From: Sphingomonadales bacterium
GTDB taxonomy: Bacteria > Pseudomonadota > Alphaproteobacteria > Sphingomonadales > Sphingomonadaceae
DNA length: 64,000 bases
Direction: 5' to 3'
Assembly: GCA_016721875.1 (NCBI GenBank)
Contig: JADKHG010000003.1
Span: forward strand, 124,001-188,000
The translations under genes and the position numbers were made by a program. This document shows, piece after piece, positions 40,946 to 50,314 of the stretch. The notes under the pieces were generated by a model. That model worked only from the letters and a program-made list of their open reading frames with translations, made no database searches and was not told the origin of the DNA. The number at the start of each line of letters is the position of its first letter. Position 1 is the stretch's first letter.

Positions 40946-42460
40946 ATGACTGAAATTCGCAAAACCGTCCGCACCCGCGTTGCCCCCTCGCCCACCGGCG
41001 ATCCGCATGTCGGCACTGCCTATATCGCGCTGATCAATTATTGCTTTGCCAAGAAGCATGGCGGCGAGTTTCTGTTGCGGATCGAGGATACCGATCAGGT
41101 GCGCTCGACCGCCGAATCCGAGGTGAAGATTCTCGATTCGCTGCGTTGGCTGGGGCTAAGCTGGGATGAAGGCCCTGATGTCGGCGGCTCGCACGGCCCC
41201 TATCGCCAGTCGGAACGCAGCGCGATCTATACCGAGCATTGCAACCGGCTGTTGAATGAAGGCCATGCCTTCAAATGCTATTGCACCCCCGACGAATTAT
41301 CGTCGATGCGTGCGCAACAGATGGCAGCGAAGCAGCCGCCCAAATATGATGGTCGCTGTGCTAAGCTGACCCAGGCCGAATGCGCCGAGCGCGATGCCAA
41401 GGGTATGAGCCATGTGGTGCGCATGATGGTGCCGAACGAGGGCGTGTGTGTGGTGCAGGATACACTGCGCGGACCAATCGAGTTCGAATATGCCGTGGTC
41501 GATATGCAGGTATTGATGAAGTCGGACGGCTTGCCCACCTATCACCTCGCCAATGTCGTGGACGATCATTTGATGGGGATCACCCATGTGATGCGCGGCG
41601 AGGAATGGATTTCATCGGCGCCCAAGCATCTGTTGCTCTATCAATATTTCGGCTGGGAACCACCGGTGCTGACGCACCTGCCGTTGCTGCGCAACGCCGA
41701 CCGCTCTAAGCTGTCGAAGCGCAAAAACCCGACCAGCATCCTCTATTACCAGCGCGCCGGATATTTGCCTTCGGCGATGCAAAATTTCCTCGGCCTGTTT
41801 ATCAAGAGCGCGAGCGAAGAGGATGAAAAAACGTCGTTGCAGGATTTAATCGACGGCTTTGATGTAGCGAACATCTCACTCGGCGGGCCGGTGTTCGACA
41901 CCTCGAAACTCGACTGGCTCAACGGGCGTTATATGCGCGAGGACCTGAGCACGGCGCAGTTCCTCGACGAGGTGCGCAAATGGGCATTGAACGACGAATA
42001 TCTGACCCCGATTGCCGAAATGGCGCAGAGCCGGATTGTGCGGCTGTCCGACCTGGGTGCCTTGACCGCACCGTTCTTCATGAACCGGATTGAAGGGATG
42101 ACTGCTGACCGGTTACGCGATGGCGTAAAGATCGATACCGACCAGCAGCGCGCCGCCTATACCCTTGCGCTGCAACAGTTTGACGCGATGATCGAGTGGA
42201 ACAAGGACGGCGTCGATGCTGCGCTAAGGAAGACCGCCGCAGCGCTGGAGATCAAACTGAAAGACATGATCCGCGCCTTCTACCTCGCGGTATTGGGCAG
42301 TCCGCAAGGCGTGCCGCTGTTCGACGCAATCACCCACCTGGGCCGCGACATCCTCCGCGAACGCCTGCGCCATGCAATGGAACTGCTAGGCCCCGCGAGC
42401 AAGAAAGAGATTGAGGCTTGGACGGCGTTGTTGGCTAAGGCTGAAACTTCGCCAGAATGA
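40946..42460 (+). CDS. gltX: Glutamate-tRNA ligase
   Basis: 504-aa class I aminoacyl-tRNA synthetase charging tRNA(Glu), cytoplasmic. HIGH-type motif VAPSPTGDPHVGTAYIAL and KMSKS-type KLSKRKNP are present; LLRIEDTDQ binds the substrate. C-terminal anticodon-binding helical domain is complete. It overlaps uracil-DNA glycosylase by ATGA. Slightly longer than E. coli GltX, normal for alphaproteobacteria. Since GluQ is also encoded here, tRNA(Asp) modification is separate. Confidence 0.95.
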   Translation: MTEIRKTVRTRVAPSPTGDPHVGTAYIALINYCFAKKHGGEFLLRIEDTDQVRSTAESEVKILDSLRWLGLSWDEGPDVGGSHGPYRQSERSAIYTEHCNRLLNEGHAFKCYCTPDELSSMRAQQMAAKQPPKYDGRCAKLTQAECAERDAKGMSHVVRMMVPNEGVCVVQDTLRGPIEFEYAVVDMQVLMKSDGLPTYHLANVVDDHLMGITHVMRGEEWISSAPKHLLLYQYFGWEPPVLTHLPLLRNADRSKLSKRKNPTSILYYQRAGYLPSAMQNFLGLFIKSASEEDEKTSLQDLIDGFDVANISLGGPVFDTSKLDWLNGRYMREDLSTAQFLDEVRKWALNDEYLTPIAEMAQSRIVRLSDLGALTAPFFMNRIEGMTADRLRDGVKIDTDQQRAAYTLALQQFDAMIEWNKDGVDAALRKTAAALEIKLKDMIRAFYLAVLGSPQGVPLFDAITHLGRDILRERLRHAMELLGPASKKEIEAWTALLAKAETSPE

Positions 42461-43143
42461 GCGATTCTATTGCCTTGCACGAAAGCTGGAAGGCACCATT
42501 GCTGCCCGAATTTGAGGCGGAATACATGGCGCAGCTGCGCAGCTTCCTGTTTGCAGAAAAGGCTGCTGGAAAACAAATATTCCCCAAGGGCAGCGAGTGG
42601 TTCCGTGCGATGGACCTGACGCCGCTCGACAAGGTGCGCGTGGTGATTTTGGGGCAGGATCCCTATCACGGCCCAGGTCAGGCACACGGGCTGTGCTTCA
42701 GCGTCAAGCCCGGTGTTCCGCCGCCGCCCAGCCTTGTGAACATCTACAAAGAACTCCACGCCGACCTTGGCATAGAACGCCCGCGCCACGGCTTTCTGGA
42801 ACATTGGGCGCAGCAGGGCGTGCTGTTGCTCAACAGCGTGCTGACCGTCGAAATGGCGAAGGCCGCCTCGCATCAGGGCAAAGGCTGGGAGAAGTTTACC
42901 GATGCGGTGATCCGGCTGGTAAACGCCAAGGATGAGCCGGTCGTCTTCCTACTATGGGGTGCCTATGCGCAGAAAAAAGCCGCCTTTGTCGATAGCTCGA
43001 AGCATCTGGTGCTGAAGGCCGCGCACCCCTCACCGCTTTCCGCGCATAACGGCTTTCTGGGGTGCCGCCATTTTTCGCAATGCAACGCTTTCCTCGAAAG
43101 CAAGGGATTGCCGCCGATCAATTGGGCGCTGCCCGAAGTCTAG
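42457..43143 (+). CDS. ung: Uracil-DNA glycosylase
   Basis: 228-aa family 1 UDG removing uracil from DNA in base excision repair. Motifs GQDPYHGPGQAHGLCFSV (catalytic Asp) and HPSPLSAHNGFLGCRHF (His, leucine intercalation loop) are intact. ATGA overlap with gltX implies co-translation. The stop is followed directly by the convergent acyl-CoA ligase. Confidence 0.95.
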   Translation: MSDSIALHESWKAPLLPEFEAEYMAQLRSFLFAEKAAGKQIFPKGSEWFRAMDLTPLDKVRVVILGQDPYHGPGQAHGLCFSVKPGVPPPPSLVNIYKELHADLGIERPRHGFLEHWAQQGVLLLNSVLTVEMAKAASHQGKGWEKFTDAVIRLVNAKDEPVVFLLWGAYAQKKAAFVDSSKHLVLKAAHPSPLSAHNGFLGCRHFSQCNAFLESKGLPPINWALPEV

Positions 43144-43146
43144 CCC

Positions 43147-44952
43147 CTACCCCTTATACAGCCCGTCCACACGCGCCTGATATCGCTCACGGATCACATG
43201 GCGTCTGATCTTCATACTGGGCGTCATTTCGCCGTTTTCGATGGTGAAAGCTTCATCGGCAAATTCGAATTGGCGGACTTTTTCGGTTACCGAAAGGTCG
43301 GCATTGACGCGATCGATTGCCGCGCGAACCGCAGCGCGGAATTGCGGATTGTCTTGCAATTCCGTGAAATTATATTTGATATCCTGCTCCCGCGCCCATT
43401 CCAGTGCCCATTCGGGATCGGGAACGATCAGCCCAACAATATAAGGTCGCTTGTCACCCGACACCATTGCCTGCAAGATTTCAGGCTGCAAGGTCAGCAT
43501 CCCTTCGACCTTTTGCGGCGCGACATTGTCGCCCTTGTCGTTGACGATTATGTCCTTCTTGCGGTCAGTAATCTTCAGCCGCCCCTTTTCATCGAGATGG
43601 CCAATGTCGCCGCTGTGCAGCCAGCCATCCTTGATCACCCGCGCGGTCTCGGCCTTGTTTCGCCAATAGCCCTTCATCACCAGCTCACCGCGCAGCAGGA
43701 TTTCGCCGTCGTCGGCGATCTTGATTTCCACGCCCTTCATCGGCGGGCCAACGGTATCCATCTTGATCCCCGCGCGCGGCCGATTACACGCAACCACCGG
43801 TCCAGCCTCTGTCTGACCATAGCCTTGCAGCAACGTAATCCCTAACGACTGGAAAAACACGCCAATGTCGGGGTTGAGCGGTGCGCCGCCCGACACCATT
43901 GCCTTCATCCGCCCGCCAAAGCGTGCGCGGATTTTGGGCTTCAGTGTTTTGGATAGCAATGCCCGCATCGGCGCGTCGCGAAACCGCTTCTTGCCGCCAT
44001 AATCGCGTTCGCCAATGGTAAGCGCCTTATCGAGCAGATAGCTGGGGAATTTGCCCTGTTTCTCAACCGTTTTGATCATCCGCGCGCGCAACACTTCAAA
44101 CAGGCGCGGAACGACGACCATGATCGTCGGCTGGGTTTCCTCGATATTGGAAGCCAGCTTTTCCAGCCCTTCGGAATAGTAAATTTCAGCACCGCAACCG
44201 ATAGGCAGAAACTGTCCGCCCGAATGTTCATAGGCATGGGAGAGCGGCAGGAACGACAGGAAGCGTTCTTCTCCGAGACCGAAATCCTCGCGCAACACCT
44301 CTGCAGCGCCATCTACATTGCACAGGATCGAACCATGGTGCAGCATCACCCCGCGCGGCGCGCCACCCGTGCCGCTGGTGTAGATGATGCAGGCGAGATC
44401 GTCGCGCCCGACATTGGCCATTTCTTCCGTGAGCGCGGCGACATCGGCATCGGTTCCCTGCACCAGATCGGCCCAGTCGTGGAAGCTCTGCTGCCCCTTT
44501 TGCGCGGTCTTCAGCGGCTCCATGCCAATCACAAATTCGCATTCGGAGGAGCGCACCACAGCAGGCATTAACGCCTGTGCGAGCTTTGCCGTCGACACGA
44601 TCACCGCGCGCGACTGGCTGTTGTCGAGGATATGCTGGTGGTCGCGTTCGGTGTTGGTGGTGTAAGTCGGCACCGTCACGCAACCGGCCGCCATGACTGC
44701 CAAATCTGCAATGCACCATTCGGGACGGTTTTCAGAAACCAGCATCACCCGATCGCCCTTAGCCAACCCCATTGCCTTAAGACTTTTGGCCAGTCCCGCA
44801 ACACGCCGCGCGGTTTCAGCCCAGCTGATCGTCCGCCATTCACCCCCATCCTTGAAACCCAGAAACGGCCTCTCGCCGCGCAGAGCCGCGCGGTCGAGGA
44901 ACATTGTCACCAGATTGGGAAGCGATCCGAAGTCGTTGAAATTGTCAGCCAC
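43147..44952 (-). CDS. Long-chain fatty acid-CoA ligase (AMP-binding)
   Basis: About 601-aa ANL-superfamily acyl-CoA synthetase with the ATP-binding loop YTSGTGGAPRGVMLHH, GYGQTEAGPVV, HSGDIGHLDEKGRLKITDRKKDI and a C-terminal lysine region. It activates fatty acids with CoA and ATP. GTG start at 44952 with GGGAG eight bases upstream; a TTG three bases earlier is the alternative. Lies opposite gltX-ung. Confidence 0.92.
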   Translation of the reverse strand: MADNFNDFGSLPNLVTMFLDRAALRGERPFLGFKDGGEWRTISWAETARRVAGLAKSLKAMGLAKGDRVMLVSENRPEWCIADLAVMAAGCVTVPTYTTNTERDHQHILDNSQSRAVIVSTAKLAQALMPAVVRSSECEFVIGMEPLKTAQKGQQSFHDWADLVQGTDADVAALTEEMANVGRDDLACIIYTSGTGGAPRGVMLHHGSILCNVDGAAEVLREDFGLGEERFLSFLPLSHAYEHSGGQFLPIGCGAEIYYSEGLEKLASNIEETQPTIMVVVPRLFEVLRARMIKTVEKQGKFPSYLLDKALTIGERDYGGKKRFRDAPMRALLSKTLKPKIRARFGGRMKAMVSGGAPLNPDIGVFFQSLGITLLQGYGQTEAGPVVACNRPRAGIKMDTVGPPMKGVEIKIADDGEILLRGELVMKGYWRNKAETARVIKDGWLHSGDIGHLDEKGRLKITDRKKDIIVNDKGDNVAPQKVEGMLTLQPEILQAMVSGDKRPYIVGLIVPDPEWALEWAREQDIKYNFTELQDNPQFRAAVRAAIDRVNADLSVTEKVRQFEFADEAFTIENGEMTPSMKIRRHVIRERYQARVDGLYKG

Positions 44953-45036
44953 CAAAAACTCTCCCGGGAAGGCTCTTTGCGAACATGATCTTTTGCAGCG
45001 AAGCTAGCGCGGCAGATGCGGCTAGGCAAGCCGGGC

Positions 45037-46785
45037 TCACCCAACACTGGCGGTCGGTGCGGCTTCCTTCGTTCCGTCGCCATCAATAACAGTCTGTTTG
45101 CCCTTTGCATCAACTGCAATGGCGTTGCCCTCGCTGCGCGGATCGGCGGCACCTGTCCATTTTTCGGCGACCAATTGCAGGCCGTTGACCTTCGATCCTA
45201 AATCGGTGGGCTTTACCGTCTGCCCGAAATTGGCGAGCGCCTGCGCCATATCGGCAAGCTTGGTCTTCTCTTCGACGAGCAAGGCGCCGCCGCCAAAATA
45301 GATGTTGGGAAGCGCAATCGCCTGATCCAGCGGCAGGCCGAAATCTATCGCACCGATTAGCGTCTTGGTGACATGCATGATAATCCGCTTGCCGCCCGCA
45401 GAACCCAGCGCAAGAACGGGTTTGCCCTCGCGGTTGAAGACAATAGTGGGGGCCATCGACGACAAAGGCCGCTTTCCACCTTCGACCCGATTGGCAACGG
45501 GCATACCTTCCTTTTCTGGCGCGAAGGTGAAATCGGTCAATTCATTGTTGAGGAAAAAGCCGCTTGCGACCAACTGGCTGCCGAACGGACCTTCGATTGT
45601 CGAAGTCATATTCGCGATATTGCCCTTGGCGTCGGTCGCCGAAAAATGCGTTGTCCCGGCAACCTCACCGGACAGCGCGGCAGTGCGCGGCAAGGCCCCC
45701 GGCGGGTTGCCAGCGGGATAAGTCGTGCGCGCTTTCTCGGAGTCGATCAACGCCGATCGTTCGGTGAGATAGGTCCGATCAATAAGGCCAGCGACAGGAA
45801 CATCGGTAAAGTCAGCATCACCAAGATATTTCTCACGATCCGCATACGCCAACTGCATGGCCTGCCCGATCAGATACCAGCTTTTCAGATCGTCCTTACC
45901 GAGAGCTTTTAGATCGAAACGCTCAAGCGTTCCCAAAATCTGCAACACCGTGGTCGCGCCGGATGATGGCGGTGCCATGCCGCATATGACATAGATGCGA
46001 TAGGCTCCACAGACCGCATCCTGCTCCTTCGCCTTATAGACCGCGAGATCTTGCAAAGTCATATCACCCGGGCTGACCGGGCTTTTGGTTACGCTGTTGA
46101 CGATGCTGTTCGCGATTGTGCCCGAATAAAATCCATCCGGACCTTTTTTGGCGATCAGCTTCAGCGTCTTTGCCAGGTCGGGGTTGCGCAATTTCGTGCC
46201 GGCTTTCGCAGGCTTGCCGTTGACCCAATAGATCGATTGCGCCGGTTTGAAATCGGTCCACAGTTTTTCGATCGTTCCCAGCCGCGATTCCAGTGTCGAA
46301 TTGACCGTAAAGCCTTTCTCGGCAAGCCGTATCGCTGGCTTGAAAATTTCGGCCCATTTGAGCTTACCCCATTTGCGATGCGTTTCCGCCATCAGCCGGA
46401 TATTGCCGGGGACACCAACCGACTTGCCGCCGGGGAAGGCTTGCAAAAAGGGAATGGGTTGGCCGTTGGCATCGGTAAATCGTGCGGCAGTCGCAGCAGC
46501 AGGCGCCGTCTCGCGACCGTTGATCGTGCTCACCTTCGCGCCCTGAGCATCATAATGAACCAGAAAACCGCCACCGCCAATGCCGCTCGATTGCGGTTCG
46601 ACCACGGTCAGAGCCAGCATCATCGCCATAGCCGCATCAGCCGCAGAACCTCCCTTGGCCAGAATTTCGGCACCCGCAGCGGTTGCCCGTGGATCGGCAG
46701 AACTTGCCACCCCTCCACGATTGGCAGCAAAAACAGGATTGGCGAACGAAATTGCCAAAACGACAAAAAGCGAAAGTTTTTTCAT
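45037..46785 (-). CDS. ggt: Gamma-glutamyltransferase (glutathione hydrolase)
   Basis: 582-aa secreted Ntn hydrolase with signal peptide (MKKLSLFVVLAISFANPVFA) that self-cleaves to a large and small subunit. The nucleophile Thr, about residue 379, is in GTTHFSATDAKGNIA; SGIGGGGFLVHY and GEVAGTTHF are diagnostic. It cleaves gamma-glutamyl bonds of glutathione in the periplasm. Start at 46785 leaves a 40-base gap before pyrD on the same strand. Confidence 0.95.
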   Translation of the reverse strand: MKKLSLFVVLAISFANPVFAANRGGVASSADPRATAAGAEILAKGGSAADAAMAMMLALTVVEPQSSGIGGGGFLVHYDAQGAKVSTINGRETAPAAATAARFTDANGQPIPFLQAFPGGKSVGVPGNIRLMAETHRKWGKLKWAEIFKPAIRLAEKGFTVNSTLESRLGTIEKLWTDFKPAQSIYWVNGKPAKAGTKLRNPDLAKTLKLIAKKGPDGFYSGTIANSIVNSVTKSPVSPGDMTLQDLAVYKAKEQDAVCGAYRIYVICGMAPPSSGATTVLQILGTLERFDLKALGKDDLKSWYLIGQAMQLAYADREKYLGDADFTDVPVAGLIDRTYLTERSALIDSEKARTTYPAGNPPGALPRTAALSGEVAGTTHFSATDAKGNIANMTSTIEGPFGSQLVASGFFLNNELTDFTFAPEKEGMPVANRVEGGKRPLSSMAPTIVFNREGKPVLALGSAGGKRIIMHVTKTLIGAIDFGLPLDQAIALPNIYFGGGALLVEEKTKLADMAQALANFGQTVKPTDLGSKVNGLQLVAEKWTGAADPRSEGNAIAVDAKGKQTVIDGDGTKEAAPTASVG

Positions 46786-46825
46786 AACCGCGACACTAGC
46801 CGCGCATAGGCCAGAGCAAAAGCCC

Positions 46826-47863
46826 TCAATCGACATCAATGCCAATAGCTTCGGTTATCGATGCAAAACCGTCGCGATCAAGCAATGCCTCAAGACCGCG
46901 AGTTATTTTTTCCGCAAGAAACGGACCTTCATAAACCAGCGCGCTATAAATCTGCACGAGCGAGGCACCCGCCCGAATGCGGGCATAAGCATCCTCGGCG
47001 GAGGCAATGCCGCCTACGCCGATCAACCGCACCTTACCACCAGTTGCTTTCCGAAAGTCGATCAACCTTTGGTGGGCAAGGTCACGAAGCGGTGCGCCGG
47101 ACAAGCCCCCACCCTCACCTGCATAGCGGGACTGGAGAGTTGGGCGAGTGATCGTGGTGTTGCTGACGATCAACGCATCGAGTTTTCTTTCAATCGCAAT
47201 TGCGGCAATGTCGTCGATATCGACGGTTTCAAGATCCGGCGCGACCTTCAGGAATAGCGGTGGACCCTCAGGGGCAGCCGCCCTTACCCTGACCAGCAAA
47301 TCGTCGAGCGCACCCTTGTCTTGCAAAGCACGCAGGCCCGGGGTGTTGGGCGAGCTGATATTGATCGTGATATAATCAGCAAGCGGAGCGAGCTTCTGCA
47401 TTGCCATCACGTAATCAGCGATGCGGTCTTCGCTGTCCTTGTTCGCGCCGATATTGATGCCTAGCGGAATAGAGCGGGATGCCAGGTTCCCCTGAATCCG
47501 TTTGGCAACCACTTCCATTCCATCATTGTTGAAGCCCATCCGGTTGATCACGGCGCGGTCTTCGACCAATCTGAAAAGGCGGGGTCTGGGATTGCCGGTT
47601 TGCGGACGCGGCGTGACGGTACCGATTTCTGCGAAACCGAATCCCAGCGCATGCATTTTCCGGAATATTTCGGCATTTTTATCATAGCCTGGAGCAAGGC
47701 CGACCGGATTGGGAAAGTGCAGCCCGGATATAGTTTGTTTCAATCGTGCAGAAATCTGTGGAGTGGCTGCAACAGGCAAGCAGCGAAGCGCAGCTAGAGA
47801 GTAACCATGCGCCGATTCGGGATCGCTGAGAAACAGGAGAGGTCGGACCAGATCGTAAATCAT
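46826..47863 (-). CDS. pyrD: Dihydroorotate dehydrogenase, quinone-dependent (class 2)
   Basis: 345-aa flavoprotein oxidising dihydroorotate to orotate in pyrimidine synthesis, membrane-associated through an N-terminal helix. FMN-binding and substrate residues are visible: GLAPGYDKNAEIF, NRMGFNNDGM, NISSPNTPGLRALQ with the catalytic Ser region, VSNTTITRP and GVGGIASAEDAYARI. Two-gene distance to ggt suggests shared transcription. Complete. Confidence 0.94.
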   Translation of the reverse strand: MIYDLVRPLLFLSDPESAHGYSLAALRCLPVAATPQISARLKQTISGLHFPNPVGLAPGYDKNAEIFRKMHALGFGFAEIGTVTPRPQTGNPRPRLFRLVEDRAVINRMGFNNDGMEVVAKRIQGNLASRSIPLGINIGANKDSEDRIADYVMAMQKLAPLADYITINISSPNTPGLRALQDKGALDDLLVRVRAAAPEGPPLFLKVAPDLETVDIDDIAAIAIERKLDALIVSNTTITRPTLQSRYAGEGGGLSGAPLRDLAHQRLIDFRKATGGKVRLIGVGGIASAEDAYARIRAGASLVQIYSALVYEGPFLAEKITRGLEALLDRDGFASITEAIGIDVD

Positions 47864-47879
47864 GCCCGTCGCTATGGCA

Positions 47880-48101
47880 GCAAAATCGCTGAATCTGCAA
47901 TGACGGTTTCACACGCAAATTGGCGTCAAAGCATAACCGTTGGCCGAAAATGTCAAATTTTGATCCTGAGATGACGATTCCATGCAAGCGGAGGTGCAAT
48001 TTTTGTCTCATAGCGTCCTTGCGACCCGAAGGGCTCGACGTCTTGTGACTCAGAGTTCTTGACCTTCATTGGCCTGCCTTAACCGGCAGGCCTTTTTTTT
48101 T
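47880..48101 (+). ncRNA. Candidate small RNA ending at an orphan terminator
   Basis: A strong plus-strand terminator (48071-48101) has no plus-strand gene upstream: the nearest is pyrD, transcribed the other way. The ~200 bases before the terminator contain a TTGGCC (47940 region) and no credible frame. A small RNA or an unrecognised leader of the AraC-type gene would explain this. Boundary at the 5' end is a guess. Confidence 0.35.
48071..48101 (+). terminator. Strong Rho-independent terminator without upstream gene
   Basis: Perfect GGCCTGCC/GGCAGGCC 8-bp stem with the six-base loop TTAACC, followed by nine T. On the minus strand no U-run follows, so it acts for plus-strand transcription only. 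Confidence 0.88.
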
Positions 48102-48145
48102 ACAATTTGTCAGCTATCATTGTGTCGAACGGCAGGGTCGGCACA

Positions 48146-48991
48146 ATGATATCGTTGCAGTACGAAGCTCCGGACGCACGGCTGTCATCGCTCGTGTCGT
48201 CATTTTATCGCTTTGACTATGAAGGCAATTCGCTTTCGGAGCCGGAGCGCGCTGATCGTGCCCAGTTCCGAATCATGCTAAAAGGTGTCGGCAATTATCG
48301 ATTCCCTTCAGGTGACGTCGAAACCACATATCCTGTTACAATTATCGGCCCAACTACGGGAGCCGTCGTTGCTTTTGCCAACGAACCGTTGAGTGTTTTC
48401 GGGTGGGGGATGACACCAGCAGGATGGGCAGCACTTATGGGATCTGCGTCTGGGGACTGGGTTGATAAGACACTCGACGGCCAATTGATATTTGGTGACT
48501 GGATTATGGGAGTCCGCGATGCGTTGCTTGCCTCCTCCAGTTTGGAGGAGCAGTTTTTGATCGGAAAAGCTGCAGCCAGCGAAATATACCGCCGCGCCGC
48601 TAGGGCGCCATTCGAATTCACCGCCTTGGTCGACAAGTGGCTTTTGGAAGATAGCGATCCGGATGTTGCTCAGCTAGCCCAGGACACCGGCTTGTCGCCC
48701 CGCCAGCTGGAGCGCATGACCAAACGCTATTACGGGATGCCGCCTAAAAAACTGGCGCGCAAATATCGCGCAGTCAGGGCCGCGCATAAACTGGCGAGGG
48801 GGGACAGTCTGGATGATACCGAACTGGGGCTGGCATTTTACGATCAGTCCCACCTGATCCGTGAGATCAAGCAATTTACCGGGTTAACGCCTACGCAGCT
48901 TAAAGCGGGGAGTTCCGAACTGACCACGGCGACCATCAAGGGCCGAGGGGCTTTGGGAGATCAGGTCAGTCGTCTGATTTCGGAGAGCTAG
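48146..48991 (+). CDS. AraC family transcriptional regulator
   Basis: About 281 aa from ATG 48146 with GCAGGG about eight bases upstream; an earlier TTG at 48107 overlaps the terminator region. N-terminal sensor domain (SFYRFDYEGNSL, RFPSGDVETTYPVTIIGP) and C-terminal HTH pair (DVAQLAQDTGLSPRQLERMTKRYYGMPPKK, AFYDQSHLIREIKQFTGLTPTQLKA). Ligand unknown. The stop overlaps the convergent small basic protein gene. Confidence 0.87.
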   Translation: MISLQYEAPDARLSSLVSSFYRFDYEGNSLSEPERADRAQFRIMLKGVGNYRFPSGDVETTYPVTIIGPTTGAVVAFANEPLSVFGWGMTPAGWAALMGSASGDWVDKTLDGQLIFGDWIMGVRDALLASSSLEEQFLIGKAAASEIYRRAARAPFEFTALVDKWLLEDSDPDVAQLAQDTGLSPRQLERMTKRYYGMPPKKLARKYRAVRAAHKLARGDSLDDTELGLAFYDQSHLIREIKQFTGLTPTQLKAGSSELTTATIKGRGALGDQVSRLISES

Positions 48992-49172
48992 GCGGTTTTT
49001 CCACAACTTGGAAATCTTCACGACCGGCAACCTTTCGGCGACGCAAATTCGCTCGCAAGGCTTCGGCCAGTCGGGCTTCACGGCTATCCGGTTTACGCTT
49101 CTGCATCAGAAAGCGATGCCAAAGACCAACGAGGCTTGCAAGTCGCTTGACATATCGCGCGCGCCTTCGCAT
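48966..49172 (-). CDS. Small basic protein conserved in sphingomonads
   Basis: Up to 68 aa; the core SREARLAEALRANLRRRK matches a short helical Arg-rich protein common in Sphingomonadales. The start is either 49172 (AGAGG upstream) or ATG 49106, which leaves 46 aa. Stop overlaps the end of the AraC gene by 26 bases on the opposite strand. Role unknown. Confidence 0.55.
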   Translation of the reverse strand: MRRRARYVKRLASLVGLWHRFLMQKRKPDSREARLAEALRANLRRRKVAGREDFQVVEKPPSSPKSDD

Positions 49173-49191
49173 AGGGCCGCCCTCTTGAGGC

Positions 49192-49266
<75 letters not shown>

Positions 49267-49312
49267 TTTTTCCGCCCTTGACGCATCCCCGCTTTTCGAC
49301 TTGGACGCAGTC

Positions 49313-50314
49313 ATGCGATTTTTCTCTGACAATGCCGCTCCGGTGCATCCGGCGATCCTAGATGCGATTGCACGCGCGAACCATGTTGACACCGCCTATG
49401 ATGGCGATGCGTTGAGCGCGAAGCTTGATGCCGCCTTTTCCAACCTGTTTGAACGCGAGGTAGCGGTGTTGTGGGTGTCTACGGGAACCGCCGCCAACAG
49501 CCTCGCGCTTGCCGCACTGGCGCAACCGCATCAGGGCGTGATCTGCCATCGCGAGGCGCATATCGAGGTCGATGAATGCGGCGCTCCGGGATTCTACACC
49601 GGCGGTGCGAAGTTGATGCTCGTTGATGGAGACGGTGCCAAGGTCGCGCCTGACACGGTGACTGCGTTGCTAAATTCAATCCGCAACGATGTACATCAGG
49701 TGCAGCCGGCTGCATTGTCGATCACCAATGCGACAGAATATGGGCTGACCTACTCGCCCGACGAAGTGGCGGCGCTTGGTGAAATGTGTCGCGGACGCGG
49801 ACTGGGATTTCACATGGACGGCGCACGTTTTGCCAATGCGGTGGCAAGCAGCAGCTGCCATCCAGCCGATGTGACGTGGCGTGCGGGCGTCGACATTTTA
49901 AGTTTCGGCTTTGCCAAAAATGGCGGGATGAATGCGGAGGCTTTGGTATTTTTCGATCCCGAACAGGCAAAGACCGCGCGCTATCACCGCAAGCGCGCGG
50001 GCCATTTGCTTTCCAAAGGGCGGTTTCTGGCAGCGCAATTGCTTGCTTTCCTTGAGGGTGATCTCTGGCTAATTAACGCCCGCACCGCCAATGCCGCTGC
50101 GCGAATCATCGCCGATAGTGCAGACGGGCGCTTGCTCCACCCGGTCGAAGCCAACGAAATTTTCATCCACCTAACCGCCAGTGAAGCTGCATCGTTGCGC
50201 GCGCTGGGCTATGACTTTTACGATTGGGGAGAAGGTGCTGCACGTTTGGTGACTAGCTGGCAACACACCGCAGCTGACGTGACCCCGCTCGCGCAGGCAA
50301 TCGCAAAATTGTGA
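49313..50314 (+). CDS. Low-specificity threonine aldolase-like PLP enzyme
   Basis: 333-aa fold-type I PLP protein from ATG 49313 (MRFFSDNAAPVHP). Conserved: CHREAHIEVDECGAPGFYT, the PLP lysine in SFGFAKNGGMNAEALV, and STGTAANSLALAAL. Matches the low-specificity threonine/beta-hydroxy-amino-acid aldolase family (beta-elimination variants exist). Threonine to glycine and acetaldehyde is the probable reaction. Overlaps the EamA gene by GTGA. Confidence 0.88.
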   Translation: MRFFSDNAAPVHPAILDAIARANHVDTAYDGDALSAKLDAAFSNLFEREVAVLWVSTGTAANSLALAALAQPHQGVICHREAHIEVDECGAPGFYTGGAKLMLVDGDGAKVAPDTVTALLNSIRNDVHQVQPAALSITNATEYGLTYSPDEVAALGEMCRGRGLGFHMDGARFANAVASSSCHPADVTWRAGVDILSFGFAKNGGMNAEALVFFDPEQAKTARYHRKRAGHLLSKGRFLAAQLLAFLEGDLWLINARTANAAARIIADSADGRLLHPVEANEIFIHLTASEAASLRALGYDFYDWGEGAARLVTSWQHTAADVTPLAQAIAKL

